A DNA stretch of 64,000 nucleotides. It comes from Pullichristensenella sp002068815. Its GTDB lineage: Bacteria; Bacillota; Clostridia; Christensenellales; Aristaeellaceae. The translations under genes and the position numbers were made by a program. Within the stretch, counting starts at the first letter, position 1, and each line of letters begins with the position of its first letter. The stretch covers positions 1 to 64,000 of the forward strand of contig JAXGXF010000002.1 in NCBI GenBank assembly GCA_040772885.1, read 5' to 3'. Below are positions 45,818-54,074 of this stretch, in pieces. Under the pieces are notes generated by a model that was not told where the DNA came from, made no database searches, and saw only the letters and a program-made list of their open reading frames with translations.

Positions 45818-46435
45818 TCAGACGCGCTCGCGCAGCCTGTCGTAGAAGTCCGCGATCTGCTTGCCGTCGACGAGCGCGTGGTTGACGAGCACCGAGAGAG
45901 GCAGGATCTTCCGGTCGCCCCGGTCGAAGTACTTCCCCCAGGTGATCCTGGGGTTCGAGTCGGCCGGGCGCGGAACGGGCTGCACGAGCGCCGTGTACGA
46001 CATCCACGGGAGGCACGAGACGAAGAACAGCGATTCGACCTCGACCTCCTCGCGCAGCGCGCCGGACGAAATCGCCTCGGCCTGTTTCCGCGAGGTCTTG
46101 TCGAGGAACTCGGGGAGCGGAAGCGAAGGGTCCGACGTGCAGTAGACGTACGTCCCGTCCGGCTTCATGACCGTGTGCGAGGTCAGGCAGCGCGCGTACT
46201 CGACGATGCCGTCGCCGCGAATCCTCCGGCGGAAGCTCGGAACCTCGTTCGCCGCGTTTCCGGCCGCGTAGAGAAGCGTCAGGAAGAACGAGCTGCCCGA
46301 TTCTTTTGCCATGCGGACAGTATTCGTCACGTCGACCTCGGCCGTCAACCCCACGTACGGGTACGCCATCGCGCGGAAGTAATCGAAGTGCGCGCGGCGG
46401 GGGTACGCATTCATGTCGATCTCGCGGTATTCCAT
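45818..46435 (-). CDS. Chloramphenicol acetyltransferase-family acyltransferase
   Basis: 205 residues with the CAT fold: N-terminal HFDYFRAMAYPYVGLTAEVD (CAT equivalents start HF-F), FFLTLLYAAGNAANEVPSFR, CTSDPSLPLPEF and the C-terminal catalytic block LSVLVNHALVDGKQIADFY, in which His precedes xxxDG. It should form trimers and acetylate a small hydroxyl substrate; chloramphenicol resistance is possible but unproven, since many CAT-like proteins lack it. It is the last gene of the zinc operon, 4 bases after znuB, an unexplained association. Confidence 0.82.
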   Translation of the reverse strand: MEYREIDMNAYPRRAHFDYFRAMAYPYVGLTAEVDVTNTVRMAKESGSSFFLTLLYAAGNAANEVPSFRRRIRGDGIVEYARCLTSHTVMKPDGTYVYCTSDPSLPLPEFLDKTSRKQAEAISSGALREEVEVESLFFVSCLPWMSYTALVQPVPRPADSNPRITWGKYFDRGDRKILPLSVLVNHALVDGKQIADFYDRLRERV

Positions 46436-46439
46436 GCGC

Positions 46440-47258
46440 TCACCTCCGGACGAAAATCCCCACGCCGGAAAAGACCGCGAACATCGCGGCGTTCACCGCG
46501 ACGACGCACGCGCCGGCGGGCATCTTTTCGAAGTAGCTGCTGACGAGTATGCCGCCCGCGAAGCACACGACCGCGATCACCGCCGAGCCGACCGCGACGT
46601 CGCGGAAGCGCGCAAACACGCGCATCGACGTCAGCGGCGGGAAGATGATGAGGCTCGAGATCAGCATCGTGCCCATCATGCGCATGCCGATGACGATCGT
46701 GACCGCGGTCAAGAGCGCGAGCAGCGTGTTCAGCGCGCCGACCTTCGTGCCGGTCGCCCGCGCGAACGTCTCGTCGAAGGTCACCGCGAACACGCGGTGG
46801 TAGAGGAACACGAAGATCGCGAGCACGGCGATGCACAGCGCGATCGACACGACGACGTCCGAGTTCGTCAGCGCGAGGATTTTTCCGAACATGTAATCGC
46901 TGACCTCGCCCATGCCCTTCGTCATCGAGATCACCATGACGCCCAGCGCGACCGCCGTCGTCGAAAACAGCGCGATCGCCGCGTCGCCCCGTATGCGCGC
47001 GCGCTCGTTGATCCTGAGAAGCACGAACGCCGCGACCATGACGCCCGGAATCGCGACCGACAGAGGCGCCAGGTTCGCCGCCGCCGCGACGGTCAGCGCC
47101 GAGAACCCGACGTGCGACAGGCCGTCGCCGATCATCGAATACCGCTTCAATACGAGGCTCACGCCCAAGAGCGCCGCGCACAGGCTGACGAGCGCGCCGA
47201 CGACGAGCGCGCGCTGCATGAACGGATAGCGAAGGTAGGAGAGCACCGTCTCAAGCAT
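46440..47258 (-). CDS. znuB: Zinc ABC transporter permease ZnuB
   Basis: A 272-residue ABC-3 family permease with about eight TM segments. Signature stretches: YSMIGDGLSHVGFSALTVAA, RIRGDAAIALFSTTAVALGV, VFAVTFDETFARATGTKVGA and RMMGTMLISSLIIFPPLTSM. It forms the membrane channel for Zn2+ delivered by ZnuA and powered by ZnuC. The start overlaps znuC by 8 bases. Confidence 0.93.
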   Translation of the reverse strand: MLETVLSYLRYPFMQRALVVGALVSLCAALLGVSLVLKRYSMIGDGLSHVGFSALTVAAAANLAPLSVAIPGVMVAAFVLLRINERARIRGDAAIALFSTTAVALGVMVISMTKGMGEVSDYMFGKILALTNSDVVVSIALCIAVLAIFVFLYHRVFAVTFDETFARATGTKVGALNTLLALLTAVTIVIGMRMMGTMLISSLIIFPPLTSMRVFARFRDVAVGSAVIAVVCFAGGILVSSYFEKMPAGACVVAVNAAMFAVFSGVGIFVRR

Positions 47259-47940
47259 GCGTGAGCCTCCATTCCTGATACTCTTCGAGCGTGCCGTTGA
47301 ACTGCACGGACCGCTCGAGCACGATCACGCGGTCCGCGCCCTGCAGCGCCGCCTCGACGTCGTGCGAGATCGTGAACACGGCCATGCCGCGCTCGCGCTT
47401 GAGCGCCCCGACGGCCCTGTACATCTCCTCCGTCGCCTGCGGGTCGAGCCCGGAGACCGGCTCGTCGAGCATGAGCAGCTCGTCGGCGGCGCACAGCGCG
47501 CGCGCGAGCAGCACCCGCTGCTGCTGCCCGCCGGAGAGCGTCGGGTACGCCTTCTTGCGAAGCCGCTCGATGCCGAGCGCGCGCATCGCCTCGAGCGCGC
47601 GCGCCTTCTCCGGCTGCGAGTAGCGCATCCGAAACCCCATGCGGTTGATCAACCCCGAGCGCACGACCTCCTCGACCGAGGCCGGGAAATCGCGCTGCGC
47701 GACCGTCTTCTGCGGCATGTAGCCGACGCGGTCGCGCCGGAGGCCGTCGCCGAAGCGTATCTCGCCCGCCTTCGGCCGGACAAGCCCGAGCATCGCGCGC
47801 ATCAAGGTCGACTTTCCGGAGCCGTTGCTCCCGAGCAGCACCGCGTACTCGCCCCGCTCGATCTTCAGGTTCACGTTTTCGACGGCCGCGTGGCCCTCGA
47901 AGCTGACCGTCACGTCGCTAAGTTCAATGAGAGCAGCCAT
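47251..47940 (-). CDS. znuC: Zinc ABC transporter ATPase ZnuC
   Basis: 229 residues. Walker A LLGSNGSGKSTLMRAM, Q-loop VGYMPQKTVAQRDFP, ABC signature LSGGQQQRVLLARAL, Walker B LLMLDEPVSGLDP and H-loop FTISHDVEA. The VGYMPQK and DFP-VEEVV features are typical of the Zn/Mn branch. ATG 47940 is the natural start; the longer frame to 48006 runs into zur. It overlaps the zur 3-prime end by 17 bases. Confidence 0.95.
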   Translation of the reverse strand: MAALIELSDVTVSFEGHAAVENVNLKIERGEYAVLLGSNGSGKSTLMRAMLGLVRPKAGEIRFGDGLRRDRVGYMPQKTVAQRDFPASVEEVVRSGLINRMGFRMRYSQPEKARALEAMRALGIERLRKKAYPTLSGGQQQRVLLARALCAADELLMLDEPVSGLDPQATEEMYRAVGALKRERGMAVFTISHDVEAALQGADRVIVLERSVQFNGTLEEYQEWRLTHA

Positions 47941-48349
47941 CGCGCTTCCCCCCAAGGCAGTTCTCGCAAAGCCCGACGAGCACGCTCTCGCGCGGCTCGA
48001 TCGCAAAGCCGTGCTCCGCGCGCATGTGCAGCCCGAGCCGCGCGACCATCTCGCAGTCGACGTGGAACATGTCCCCGCACCGGCGGCACATCATGTGAAA
48101 GTGGTGATCGCAGTCCGCGTCCCCGCCGAGGTACTGATAGCGCGCGAGCCCCTGCGCGTTCAGGTACTTGCGGGCGGCCCTCTGCTGGCACAGCGCCTCG
48201 AGGAAGCGGTAGGCCGTCGTGTGGCCGACGCGCACGCCCTCCTTCTCCATGGAGCCCACGAGCTCCTCCGCGGAGAAGCTCTGCATCGCGTGCTCGGCCA
48301 GGAAGCGCGTCATCTCCTGCTTTTGCTTCGTGTTGTACTCCCCGCGCAT
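47924..48349 (-). CDS. zur: Fur-family regulator, probably Zur
   Basis: A 141-residue metalloregulator. The N-terminal winged helix (QEMTRFLAEHAMQSFSAEEL, HTTAYRFLEALCQQ) precedes a dimerisation domain with the regulatory metal residues in DCDHHFHMMCRRCGDMFHVD and the second structural Cys pair CENC near the C-terminus. Location inside the zinc uptake operon, between znuA and znuC, strongly suggests zinc-responsive autorepression of the operon. PerR is less likely. Confidence 0.9.
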   Translation of the reverse strand: MRGEYNTKQKQEMTRFLAEHAMQSFSAEELVGSMEKEGVRVGHTTAYRFLEALCQQRAARKYLNAQGLARYQYLGGDADCDHHFHMMCRRCGDMFHVDCEMVARLGLHMRAEHGFAIEPRESVLVGLCENCLGGKRDGCSH

Positions 48350-48350
48350 G

Positions 48351-49331
48351 TCATTTAAGCCCCTTCTTGAGCGCCTCGACGTTCTGCCGCATCAGCGACA
48401 GATACGTTTCCCCCGCCTCGAACTCCTTCTGCGTCACGTTCTGGCACGAGTGCATCTTCACGATCTCCGCGCCGGTCTGCTCCTTGACGGCCCGCGCGAT
48501 GTCCCCGGTGCTCATCTCGATCACATAGACGATCGGCACGCCGTCGTCCTCCACCGCCTCGATCAAGGACGCGACCGCCTGAACGCTGGGCTGCACGTCG
48601 TCCGAGCAGCCCGCGAACGCGGAGCGGTAGCTCAGGCCGTACTCGCGCGCGAAATAGAGGAACGGGAAGCGGTCCGCGAACACTAATTCCTTGCGCGTTG
48701 CCCCGTCGACAACCTCGCGGAACGAAGCGTCGAGCGCAGCGAGCTCCCCGTCGTACGCGGCGGCGTTCGCGCGGTAGAGGTCGGCGCTTTCGGGATACGC
48801 GGTCGATAGCGCCTCCTCGACGGCTTTCAGCATCGCGCGCATGTTGACGGGCGACGTCCAGATGTGCTCGTCGTAGGAGATGTCCTCGTGCCCGTGCTCC
48901 TCGCCTTCCTCGTGCCCGTGCTCCTCGCCTTCCTCGTGCCCGTGCTCCTCCTCGAGCGCCTCGACGCTGTCCATGAGCCGAACAACCGTGAGACCGTCCG
49001 TCGCCTCGAGGATGTCGTCCGCCCAGGCGTCGCCGTGGCCGCCGATGTAGACGAACACGTCCGCCGAGTAGAGCGCCATCGCGTCGGCGGGCGTCGGCTC
49101 GTACATGTGCGCGTCCGTCCCGGGCCGGATCAGAAGCGTCAGCCCCTCCGCCGTGCCCGTCACCTGCCGGACGAGGTCGTAGCAGGGGAAGTCCGTCACG
49201 ACAATGCTGCCCGTTCGCGGGGCGCCGCCGGCCCGCTGGCTGTCCCCCATCGCCGCGCAACTGCCGAGCAGAAACAAGGCCGCCGCAAGCAGCAGAACCG
49301 CCGCGAGCAACAGGCCGATCAATTTCTTCAT
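48351..49331 (-). CDS. znuA: Zinc-binding lipoprotein ZnuA/AdcA type
   Basis: 326 residues. Lipoprotein signal peptide KKLIGLLLAAVLLLAAALFLLGSC with the lipobox LGSC; cluster 9 binding protein fold: VVTDFPCYDLVRQVTG, a metal His in DAHMYEPTPADA, VYIGGHGDAW, EHIWTSPVNM (metal His), FADRFPFLYFAREYGL. A His/Glu-rich loop of three near-identical EEGEEHGHE-type repeats (about residues 127-150) marks zinc rather than manganese specificity. GGAGG precedes ATG 49331; the longer start at 49367 lies in the promoter. First gene of the operon. Confidence 0.95.
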   Translation of the reverse strand: MKKLIGLLLAAVLLLAAALFLLGSCAAMGDSQRAGGAPRTGSIVVTDFPCYDLVRQVTGTAEGLTLLIRPGTDAHMYEPTPADAMALYSADVFVYIGGHGDAWADDILEATDGLTVVRLMDSVEALEEEHGHEEGEEHGHEEGEEHGHEDISYDEHIWTSPVNMRAMLKAVEEALSTAYPESADLYRANAAAYDGELAALDASFREVVDGATRKELVFADRFPFLYFAREYGLSYRSAFAGCSDDVQPSVQAVASLIEAVEDDGVPIVYVIEMSTGDIARAVKEQTGAEIVKMHSCQNVTQKEFEAGETYLSLMRQNVEALKKGLK

Positions 49332-49365
49332 AGGGTCCTCCAAATCGAATTCCAAATTCAAATTC

Positions 49366-49394
49366 ATAATAACCGCTTGGCCTTATTCTGTCAA
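49366..49394 (-). promoter_or_regulatory. Promoter and probable Zur operator of the zinc operon
   Basis: Minus strand TTGACA (49394-49389), 17-base spacer, TATTAT (49371-49366). Directly downstream, GAATTTGAATTTGGAATTCG is a run of related ATTTG/AATTC half-sites overlapping the transcription start, a plausible Zur site but not a match to the Bacillus consensus. Confidence 0.72.
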
Positions 49395-49421
49395 GTTAGG
49401 ATTTTGAATATGCGGGAAAAG

Positions 49422-49457
49422 AAAAAATACCGCCCGGCGCTGCCAGACAGTATTTTT
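49422..49457 (-). terminator. Terminator of the acyl-activation operon
   Basis: Minus strand: AAAAATACTGTCTGGC, loop AGC, GCCGGGCGGTATTTTTT, a 16-bp stem with G-U pairs. It could also act on the plus strand. It lies about 30 bases past the last gene of the operon. Confidence 0.88.
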
Positions 49458-49485
49458 CGGCTACGGGAGACAACAATCGATGAAG

Positions 49486-49836
49486 TTAGAGCAAATACGT
49501 CCGGTGTATCCATTCCTCCAGCGACCCGTCCCCCGTCGCCCTCAAGAACACATAGGCGAAGAGCCCCGTGTACAGGCTCATGAAGATCGACATGCCGAAC
49601 GCGACCCAGCCGAGCACGAGCCCGGTGACCGCGATGCCCTGCTTGTTCCTCGCGGCGCGCTTGCGGCCCTTGCTCGCGCAGATGATCGCCGGGATCGACA
49701 GCAAAAGCCCCAGCGCGCACAAAAACGGTATGTGCGCGAACACCGCCGCGACGATGCCGATCACCATGCCCGCGACCGAAATCCCTCCCCCGTTGTCGGG
49801 AAATTGCGCCTCCATCAGGTCCCTCTCCTCAGACAT
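49486..49836 (-). CDS. Small DUF4190-like membrane protein
   Basis: 116 residues. Short charged N-terminus, a TM helix (ISVAGMVIGIVAAVFAHIPFL with LCALGLLLSIPAIICA), the basic loop SKGRKRAARNKQG, and a second TM region (IAVTGLVLGWVAFGMSIFMS). This matches DUF4190-type proteins of unknown function. It is the last gene of the acyl-activation operon and overlaps the PlsC gene by 8 bases, so it is probably part of that system rather than incidental. Confidence 0.75.
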   Translation of the reverse strand: MSEERDLMEAQFPDNGGGISVAGMVIGIVAAVFAHIPFLCALGLLLSIPAIICASKGRKRAARNKQGIAVTGLVLGWVAFGMSIFMSLYTGLFAYVFLRATGDGSLEEWIHRTYLL

Positions 49837-50422
49837 CCCCGTCCCTCCTTCCCAGATTCGCGACGCTCAAGCGCATCCGCTCGGCCATCTTCCGAAGCTC
49901 GTCCCCGTCCGGCCGCCCCTCTGAGGACAGCATTTCGGGCGCGCCCGCGCGGACGACCGTTCCGCCGAGCCAGAACGGGCGGAGCCGCACGTTGACCGGC
50001 ACGACCGGGAGCCCCGCCTCCAGCGCGAGCATCGAAAAGCCCGGCTGGAACGCGTGCACAGCCCCGTCGCGCCCTATTCTCCCCTCGGGGAAGAAAACGA
50101 TCCAGTCGCGCCGCCCGAGCCGCTTCGCGATCGCATGGAGCTCGTCGAGCGGCATGCTCCCGGGGCGGATTCGCACCGCCCCCATCGCAGACAGGAACGC
50201 CCTGCAAATCCCCGGGCAGTGAAACAGCCGGTCGGACGCGGGAAAGTACAGAGTCCTAAAGGGGAACAGCGCGAGCAGCAGCGCCCCGTCCCACAGAGAC
50301 GTATGGTTCGCGCAGAGGACCGCCTTATTCAGCCCCCGGAACCCCCGCGCGCGCGGCCGAAAGGCGATGTAAAAGAACGGCAGCGCGAGCAGCTTGATCG
50401 CGCGAACAAGCCACCTGCCCAT
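49829..50422 (-). CDS. PlsC-type 1-acylglycerol-3-phosphate acyltransferase
   Basis: 197 residues. N-terminal hydrophobic anchor (IKLLALPFFYIAF); motif I CANHTSLWDGAL (HX4D), motif II region KAVLCAN and GAVRIRPG, motif III VFFPEGRIGRDG, motif IV LPVVPVNVRL. The family transfers an acyl chain from acyl-ACP, acyl-CoA or acyl-phosphate to lysophosphatidate or another lysolipid at the membrane. It abuts the transporter gene without a gap. In this operon an acyl-carrier donor seems likely, because ACP and carrier domains are encoded alongside. Confidence 0.9.
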   Translation of the reverse strand: MGRWLVRAIKLLALPFFYIAFRPRARGFRGLNKAVLCANHTSLWDGALLLALFPFRTLYFPASDRLFHCPGICRAFLSAMGAVRIRPGSMPLDELHAIAKRLGRRDWIVFFPEGRIGRDGAVHAFQPGFSMLALEAGLPVVPVNVRLRPFWLGGTVVRAGAPEMLSSEGRPDGDELRKMAERMRLSVANLGRRDGDV

Positions 50423-51775
50423 TCAGCGGCCTTCCGGGGCGTAGTTCCTGCGCATCCTGAACGACAGCACAAACGACAGCACGCACGCGGCGGCGACGAT
50501 CAGCGGCACGATCTCGATGCCCGCCTGCGCGTTGCCGCCGATCGAAACCGACTTCACGTTCAGGTAGACGACGCCGGTCGAGACGGCGGACGCGACCTGC
50601 GTGACGAGCCCCTGCACCGCGAAGTACATCGCCGAGTGGTCCTTTCCGCTCAGGCGCAATTCGTTCGCCGCGATCTGCGAGGAGATCTGGTAAGGCACCG
50701 CGAAGAACGCGCCGATCGAGAAGCTGCCGATCGTCGAGCCCGTGATGCCGATCAGAAGCCGGATAAGCCACCTGCCGTCGCCCGGGAAGAACAGGGTCGA
50801 CGCGACGTCGAAGAACAGCATCGCGACCGCGAACGCGAGCAGCGCCGCCTGAAACGCGAACCGCGTCGACCGTTTCCGCTGTATGCGGTTGTACCACAGA
50901 AGCATCAGCGGCACCGGCGCGAACGCCGCGGTGTTCATCACCGTGATCTGCCAGCCGTTGAGCTCCATCGCGCCCGCGGCGATGACGCTCTGCCCGGCGA
51001 GGAACATCATCAGCCCAAAGTGCAACAGGAACAGCGGCACGAGCCAGTTCCGAAAGTCCTTGTGGGCGAACGTCTTTTTCAGGCTCTCGAGGAACGGCAC
51101 CCTCGCCTCGGGCCTGTTCAGCGACCCGTCCTCCTTCACGAGGAACTGCGGGATCAGCATCGTCAGCATCAGCGGCATGCAGCCGACGACGATCTGCCGG
51201 ATCGTAAAGCCCATCGAGATGAACATCGGAAGCAGCGCGTAGGCCACGGAATAGTTGACCGTGTCGAAAAACGCCTTCCAGCCCGCGAGCTTCGCGCGGT
51301 CGCGGCCGTCTTCGACGATGTGCGCGTAGCAGCCGTAGTAGGACACGAGGCACAGCGTGTACGATGAGAAGAACACGATGAGCACGATGAACGTCGCGAT
51401 CGCGTTGAACGCGCTGTTCGCCTCCGAGCGGAGCGGGTGCCACAAAAGCGCGTAGGCCGCGACCATCGGCACAAACCCGATCAGCATCGAGAGCCGGCGC
51501 TTGCCGTACTTCGCGCGCATGCTGTCCGTCACGAACGCGAGCGGTATGTCGATCGCGCCGTCGATCACCTTTGCAAGCGTGAACAGCACGCTGAACAGCC
51601 CGACCGCGACCAGCGGCGCGGCGGTTCCCGACAGGCTCCACTTGTCGAGGTTCTTGACGATTCCCGCCGGCACGAGCGCGTCGAGCAGATACGCCGTCAA
51701 CAGCGTCATCAGCAGGTTCGGGCCGAACCCCGAGGCCGAAAACAGCACGAGCCGCCAACCCTTGAGCTTTTTCAT
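50423..51775 (-). CDS. MFS transporter of the GPH (MelB-like) type
   Basis: 450 residues with about 12 TM segments. Family features: VIDGAIDIPLAFVTDSMRAK followed by YGKRRL (the DG...D and GRRRPW-like loop) and SYYGCYAHIVEDGRDRAKLAGWK. GPH proteins are cation symporters for sugars and related solutes; the animal branch that includes MFSD2A moves lysophospholipids. With acyltransferases and acyl ligases in the same operon, a lipid or lipid-precursor substrate is an attractive inference. The gene starts 2 bases after the upstream ligase gene. Confidence 0.85.
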   Translation of the reverse strand: MKKLKGWRLVLFSASGFGPNLLMTLLTAYLLDALVPAGIVKNLDKWSLSGTAAPLVAVGLFSVLFTLAKVIDGAIDIPLAFVTDSMRAKYGKRRLSMLIGFVPMVAAYALLWHPLRSEANSAFNAIATFIVLIVFFSSYTLCLVSYYGCYAHIVEDGRDRAKLAGWKAFFDTVNYSVAYALLPMFISMGFTIRQIVVGCMPLMLTMLIPQFLVKEDGSLNRPEARVPFLESLKKTFAHKDFRNWLVPLFLLHFGLMMFLAGQSVIAAGAMELNGWQITVMNTAAFAPVPLMLLWYNRIQRKRSTRFAFQAALLAFAVAMLFFDVASTLFFPGDGRWLIRLLIGITGSTIGSFSIGAFFAVPYQISSQIAANELRLSGKDHSAMYFAVQGLVTQVASAVSTGVVYLNVKSVSIGGNAQAGIEIVPLIVAAACVLSFVLSFRMRRNYAPEGR

Positions 51776-51777
51776 CG

Positions 51778-53658
51778 CTACTTCCCTCCATGTCCCTCTA
51801 TGTTGAGCGCCGCGTCCCGGACGGTGAGGTATGCCGAACGCTCGCCGTCGGGAATGGTTATGCCAAATTCCCGCTCGATCCGGCTCAACAGCCCCGCGTA
51901 CAGGAAGCTGTCGCCGCCCAGGTCGAACAGGAAGTGGTCAAAGAAGCCGATGCCCTCCTCCTTCCTCTGCAGCGCGTCCGCGAACAGCGCGCGCACGCGG
52001 CCGGAGAGCCGGGCGCCCGGCGCGTCCTCCGCGGCCCCGGGCGAAAGCCTTGCAAAGCGGGCGGGGCAGTCGTTGAGCAGGGACGCGACCGACTGGCGGT
52101 TCACCTCGCCCTTCGCGCCCGAGCGCAGCGGGAGGTCGGTCCGGTAGACCGCCTGAATCCTGCGCGAGAGCGGAAGCATCGCGTTCAGGTTCCGGACGGC
52201 GGACAGGAGCGGCGCCTCGTTCGCCGCGGCGTCCATCTCCGCGGCGAGCGCGAGGCCGCGCCCCTCCGGGGAGAGCAGCGCGCACAGCGAGCGCACGCCG
52301 GGCGTCCCCTCGAGCGGCTCCTCGAGCTCCGCGGGGAACACGTTTTCGCCGTTGTCGGAGAGCAGCAGATCGCGCTTGCGCCCGATCAGCCGGTATCCGC
52401 CGGACGGGTCCCGCTCGGCGAGGTCGCCGGTCGGGAACGGCCTCGGAAGCGGCCTCCACGCGCCGTCTTCGAGCGCGCGCGCCGCGGCGCAGCCCGCGTC
52501 GGCAAACAGCTCGCCGTCCTCCCCGAGCGCGAAGCGCACGCCGTAAAGCGGACTGCCGATCAGCGCGCGCCGCCGCCGCTCGCGGTCCATGCTCAGTTCG
52601 ACCGCGACGATGCCGAGCTCGGTCATGCCGTAGCCGTTGACGAGCGTGTAGCCCATGCGGTTCAGCATGCCCATCGCCGCGCGCGAGGACGCCGCGCCGC
52701 CGGTGATCAGGAAGCGGATCTGCGTGCCGAGCAGATGCCGCCGGAGACGGACGCAGAGCTTCTCGAAGCGGTCGATCGAGGGGCCGTCGGCCGCGAAGCC
52801 GGTCTTGAGCCAATGGAGCAGCGGCCCCGCTTCGCGCGGGAACAGCCTGCGCGCGATTCCGTCGGCCTCGAGAAGCACGCGCAGGAAGAACTGCGGCACC
52901 GCGAATATGTGCGTCGCGCGCGTCTCCCGGCACAGTTGAAACAACCTTTCCGGCGATTTTTCCCGGGGGAACACGAACTGCGCGCCGAAGAACGAGTACC
53001 ACAGAAAACACGCCGCAAACCCGAACACGTGGTGAAACGGCAGAAGCGCCAATTGGCGCATCGCGCCGTGCGCGGCCGGGTAGACGATCTCCGTCGTCTC
53101 CTCGCCCATGTCCCGCGCCGCGCGCATCTGCGCGATCAGCGCCGCCCCGTCGAACTCGACCATCTTCGCAGCGCCGGTCGTGCCGGAGGTCATCAGAAGC
53201 ACGCGGTTCTCCCATTGCTCCGGGACGAACGCGGATGCTGCGGGAAAGACCGGCGGCAGCACCGGCAGCGCAGTAAACTGCCGGTCCGGCGACACGGCCG
53301 CGACCGCCCCGGCCGCCGAAAGCGCCCTCCCGTGCGCCTCAAGCGGCGCGGACGCGTCGAGCAGAAGCGGCGCGTGGCCCGCGATCAGCGCGCCCCAGAA
53401 GGCGATCGCCCACTGCGGGCAGTTCGGGAGGTGGATGCCGACCGGCCCGTCCGGGAGCATGGCGAAGCTCGCCGCCGCCTGCCGCGCGCGGAGGCAGAGC
53501 TCGTCGTAGCGCAGTTCGCCCCCGTCCGCCGCGGCGAACCGCCGGCGGCCGTTTTGCTCGACGCACGCAAACAGCGCGCGCATGTCCCCCGCGCCCTCGA
53601 GCGCGCCGAGCCGCTCCCCGATGAATGCGGATACCCGCTGTCGCCTCGCCTCGTTCAT
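51778..53658 (-). CDS. Adenylate-forming ligase with C-terminal carrier domain (A-T protein 2)
   Basis: 626 residues. Adenylation domain: LLMTSGTTGAAKMVEFDG (AMP-binding P-loop), LLPFHHVFGFAACFLWYSFF, NGYGMTELGIVAVELS (A5), PTGDLAERDPSGGYRLIGRK (A7-A8) and the catalytic Lys in GAKGEVNR (A10). The C-terminal carrier domain (about 545-626) has the phosphopantetheine Ser in FDLGGDSFLYAGLL. It should activate a carboxylic acid as acyl-AMP and load its own carrier arm. GAAGGA precedes ATG 53658, which overlaps the LRAT gene stop. It resembles A-T protein 1 of the same operon, but the active-site loops differ. Confidence 0.88.
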   Translation of the reverse strand: MNEARRQRVSAFIGERLGALEGAGDMRALFACVEQNGRRRFAAADGGELRYDELCLRARQAAASFAMLPDGPVGIHLPNCPQWAIAFWGALIAGHAPLLLDASAPLEAHGRALSAAGAVAAVSPDRQFTALPVLPPVFPAASAFVPEQWENRVLLMTSGTTGAAKMVEFDGAALIAQMRAARDMGEETTEIVYPAAHGAMRQLALLPFHHVFGFAACFLWYSFFGAQFVFPREKSPERLFQLCRETRATHIFAVPQFFLRVLLEADGIARRLFPREAGPLLHWLKTGFAADGPSIDRFEKLCVRLRRHLLGTQIRFLITGGAASSRAAMGMLNRMGYTLVNGYGMTELGIVAVELSMDRERRRRALIGSPLYGVRFALGEDGELFADAGCAAARALEDGAWRPLPRPFPTGDLAERDPSGGYRLIGRKRDLLLSDNGENVFPAELEEPLEGTPGVRSLCALLSPEGRGLALAAEMDAAANEAPLLSAVRNLNAMLPLSRRIQAVYRTDLPLRSGAKGEVNRQSVASLLNDCPARFARLSPGAAEDAPGARLSGRVRALFADALQRKEEGIGFFDHFLFDLGGDSFLYAGLLSRIEREFGITIPDGERSAYLTVRDAALNIEGHGGK

Positions 53659-54074
53659 CGCCCGTCCTTCTTCAAAAGCGCGCGCACGCGCCGCCGGATG
53701 TCGTCCACCTGCCCGCTCTCGTGCGCGCCGAATGCGCATTCGTTCGAAAAATGCTCGCAGTTGTTCTTGATCATGTCGTACCCGCCCACGCCGACGCGCG
53801 ACCGCGCCGCCTCGACGACCGCGTCCGGCCGCCGCAACCGCAGCCTCTCCGCGAGGCCGTACTCGCGCGCCTCGGCGAAGCCCCCGCGCGTGAAGTCCGC
53901 GATGTCCGCCTCGCGCACGCGCACGCTCTCGGGGTCCGATAGGCCGTCGTCATTTTCGCCCGCGAAGTGCGCGACGCGGCCGTCGCCGAGGTAAACCCCG
54001 TGGTGCCAGTACGCGCCGCGGTTCACGCGAATCTGGTCGCCGGGCTTGAGCGGCCGTACGGTCCAGCTGCTCAT
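53655..54074 (-). CDS. LRAT-like (NlpC/P60 superfamily) thiol acyltransferase
   Basis: 139 residues, no signal peptide. Circularly permuted papain-like LRAT domain: KPGDQIRVNRGAYWHHGVYL and GDGRVAH supply His24 and His36, and YDMIKNNCEHFSNECAFG supplies the nucleophile Cys106 in the NCEHF motif. Animal LRAT and HRASLS proteins take an acyl chain from phospholipid onto the Cys and pass it to retinol or an amine. A bacterial member beside an acyl carrier protein and PlsC proteins is expected to transfer acyl groups to or from lipid. It overlaps its neighbours by 4 bases on both sides (ATGA). Confidence 0.85.
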   Translation of the reverse strand: MSSWTVRPLKPGDQIRVNRGAYWHHGVYLGDGRVAHFAGENDDGLSDPESVRVREADIADFTRGGFAEAREYGLAERLRLRRPDAVVEAARSRVGVGGYDMIKNNCEHFSNECAFGAHESGQVDDIRRRVRALLKKDGR

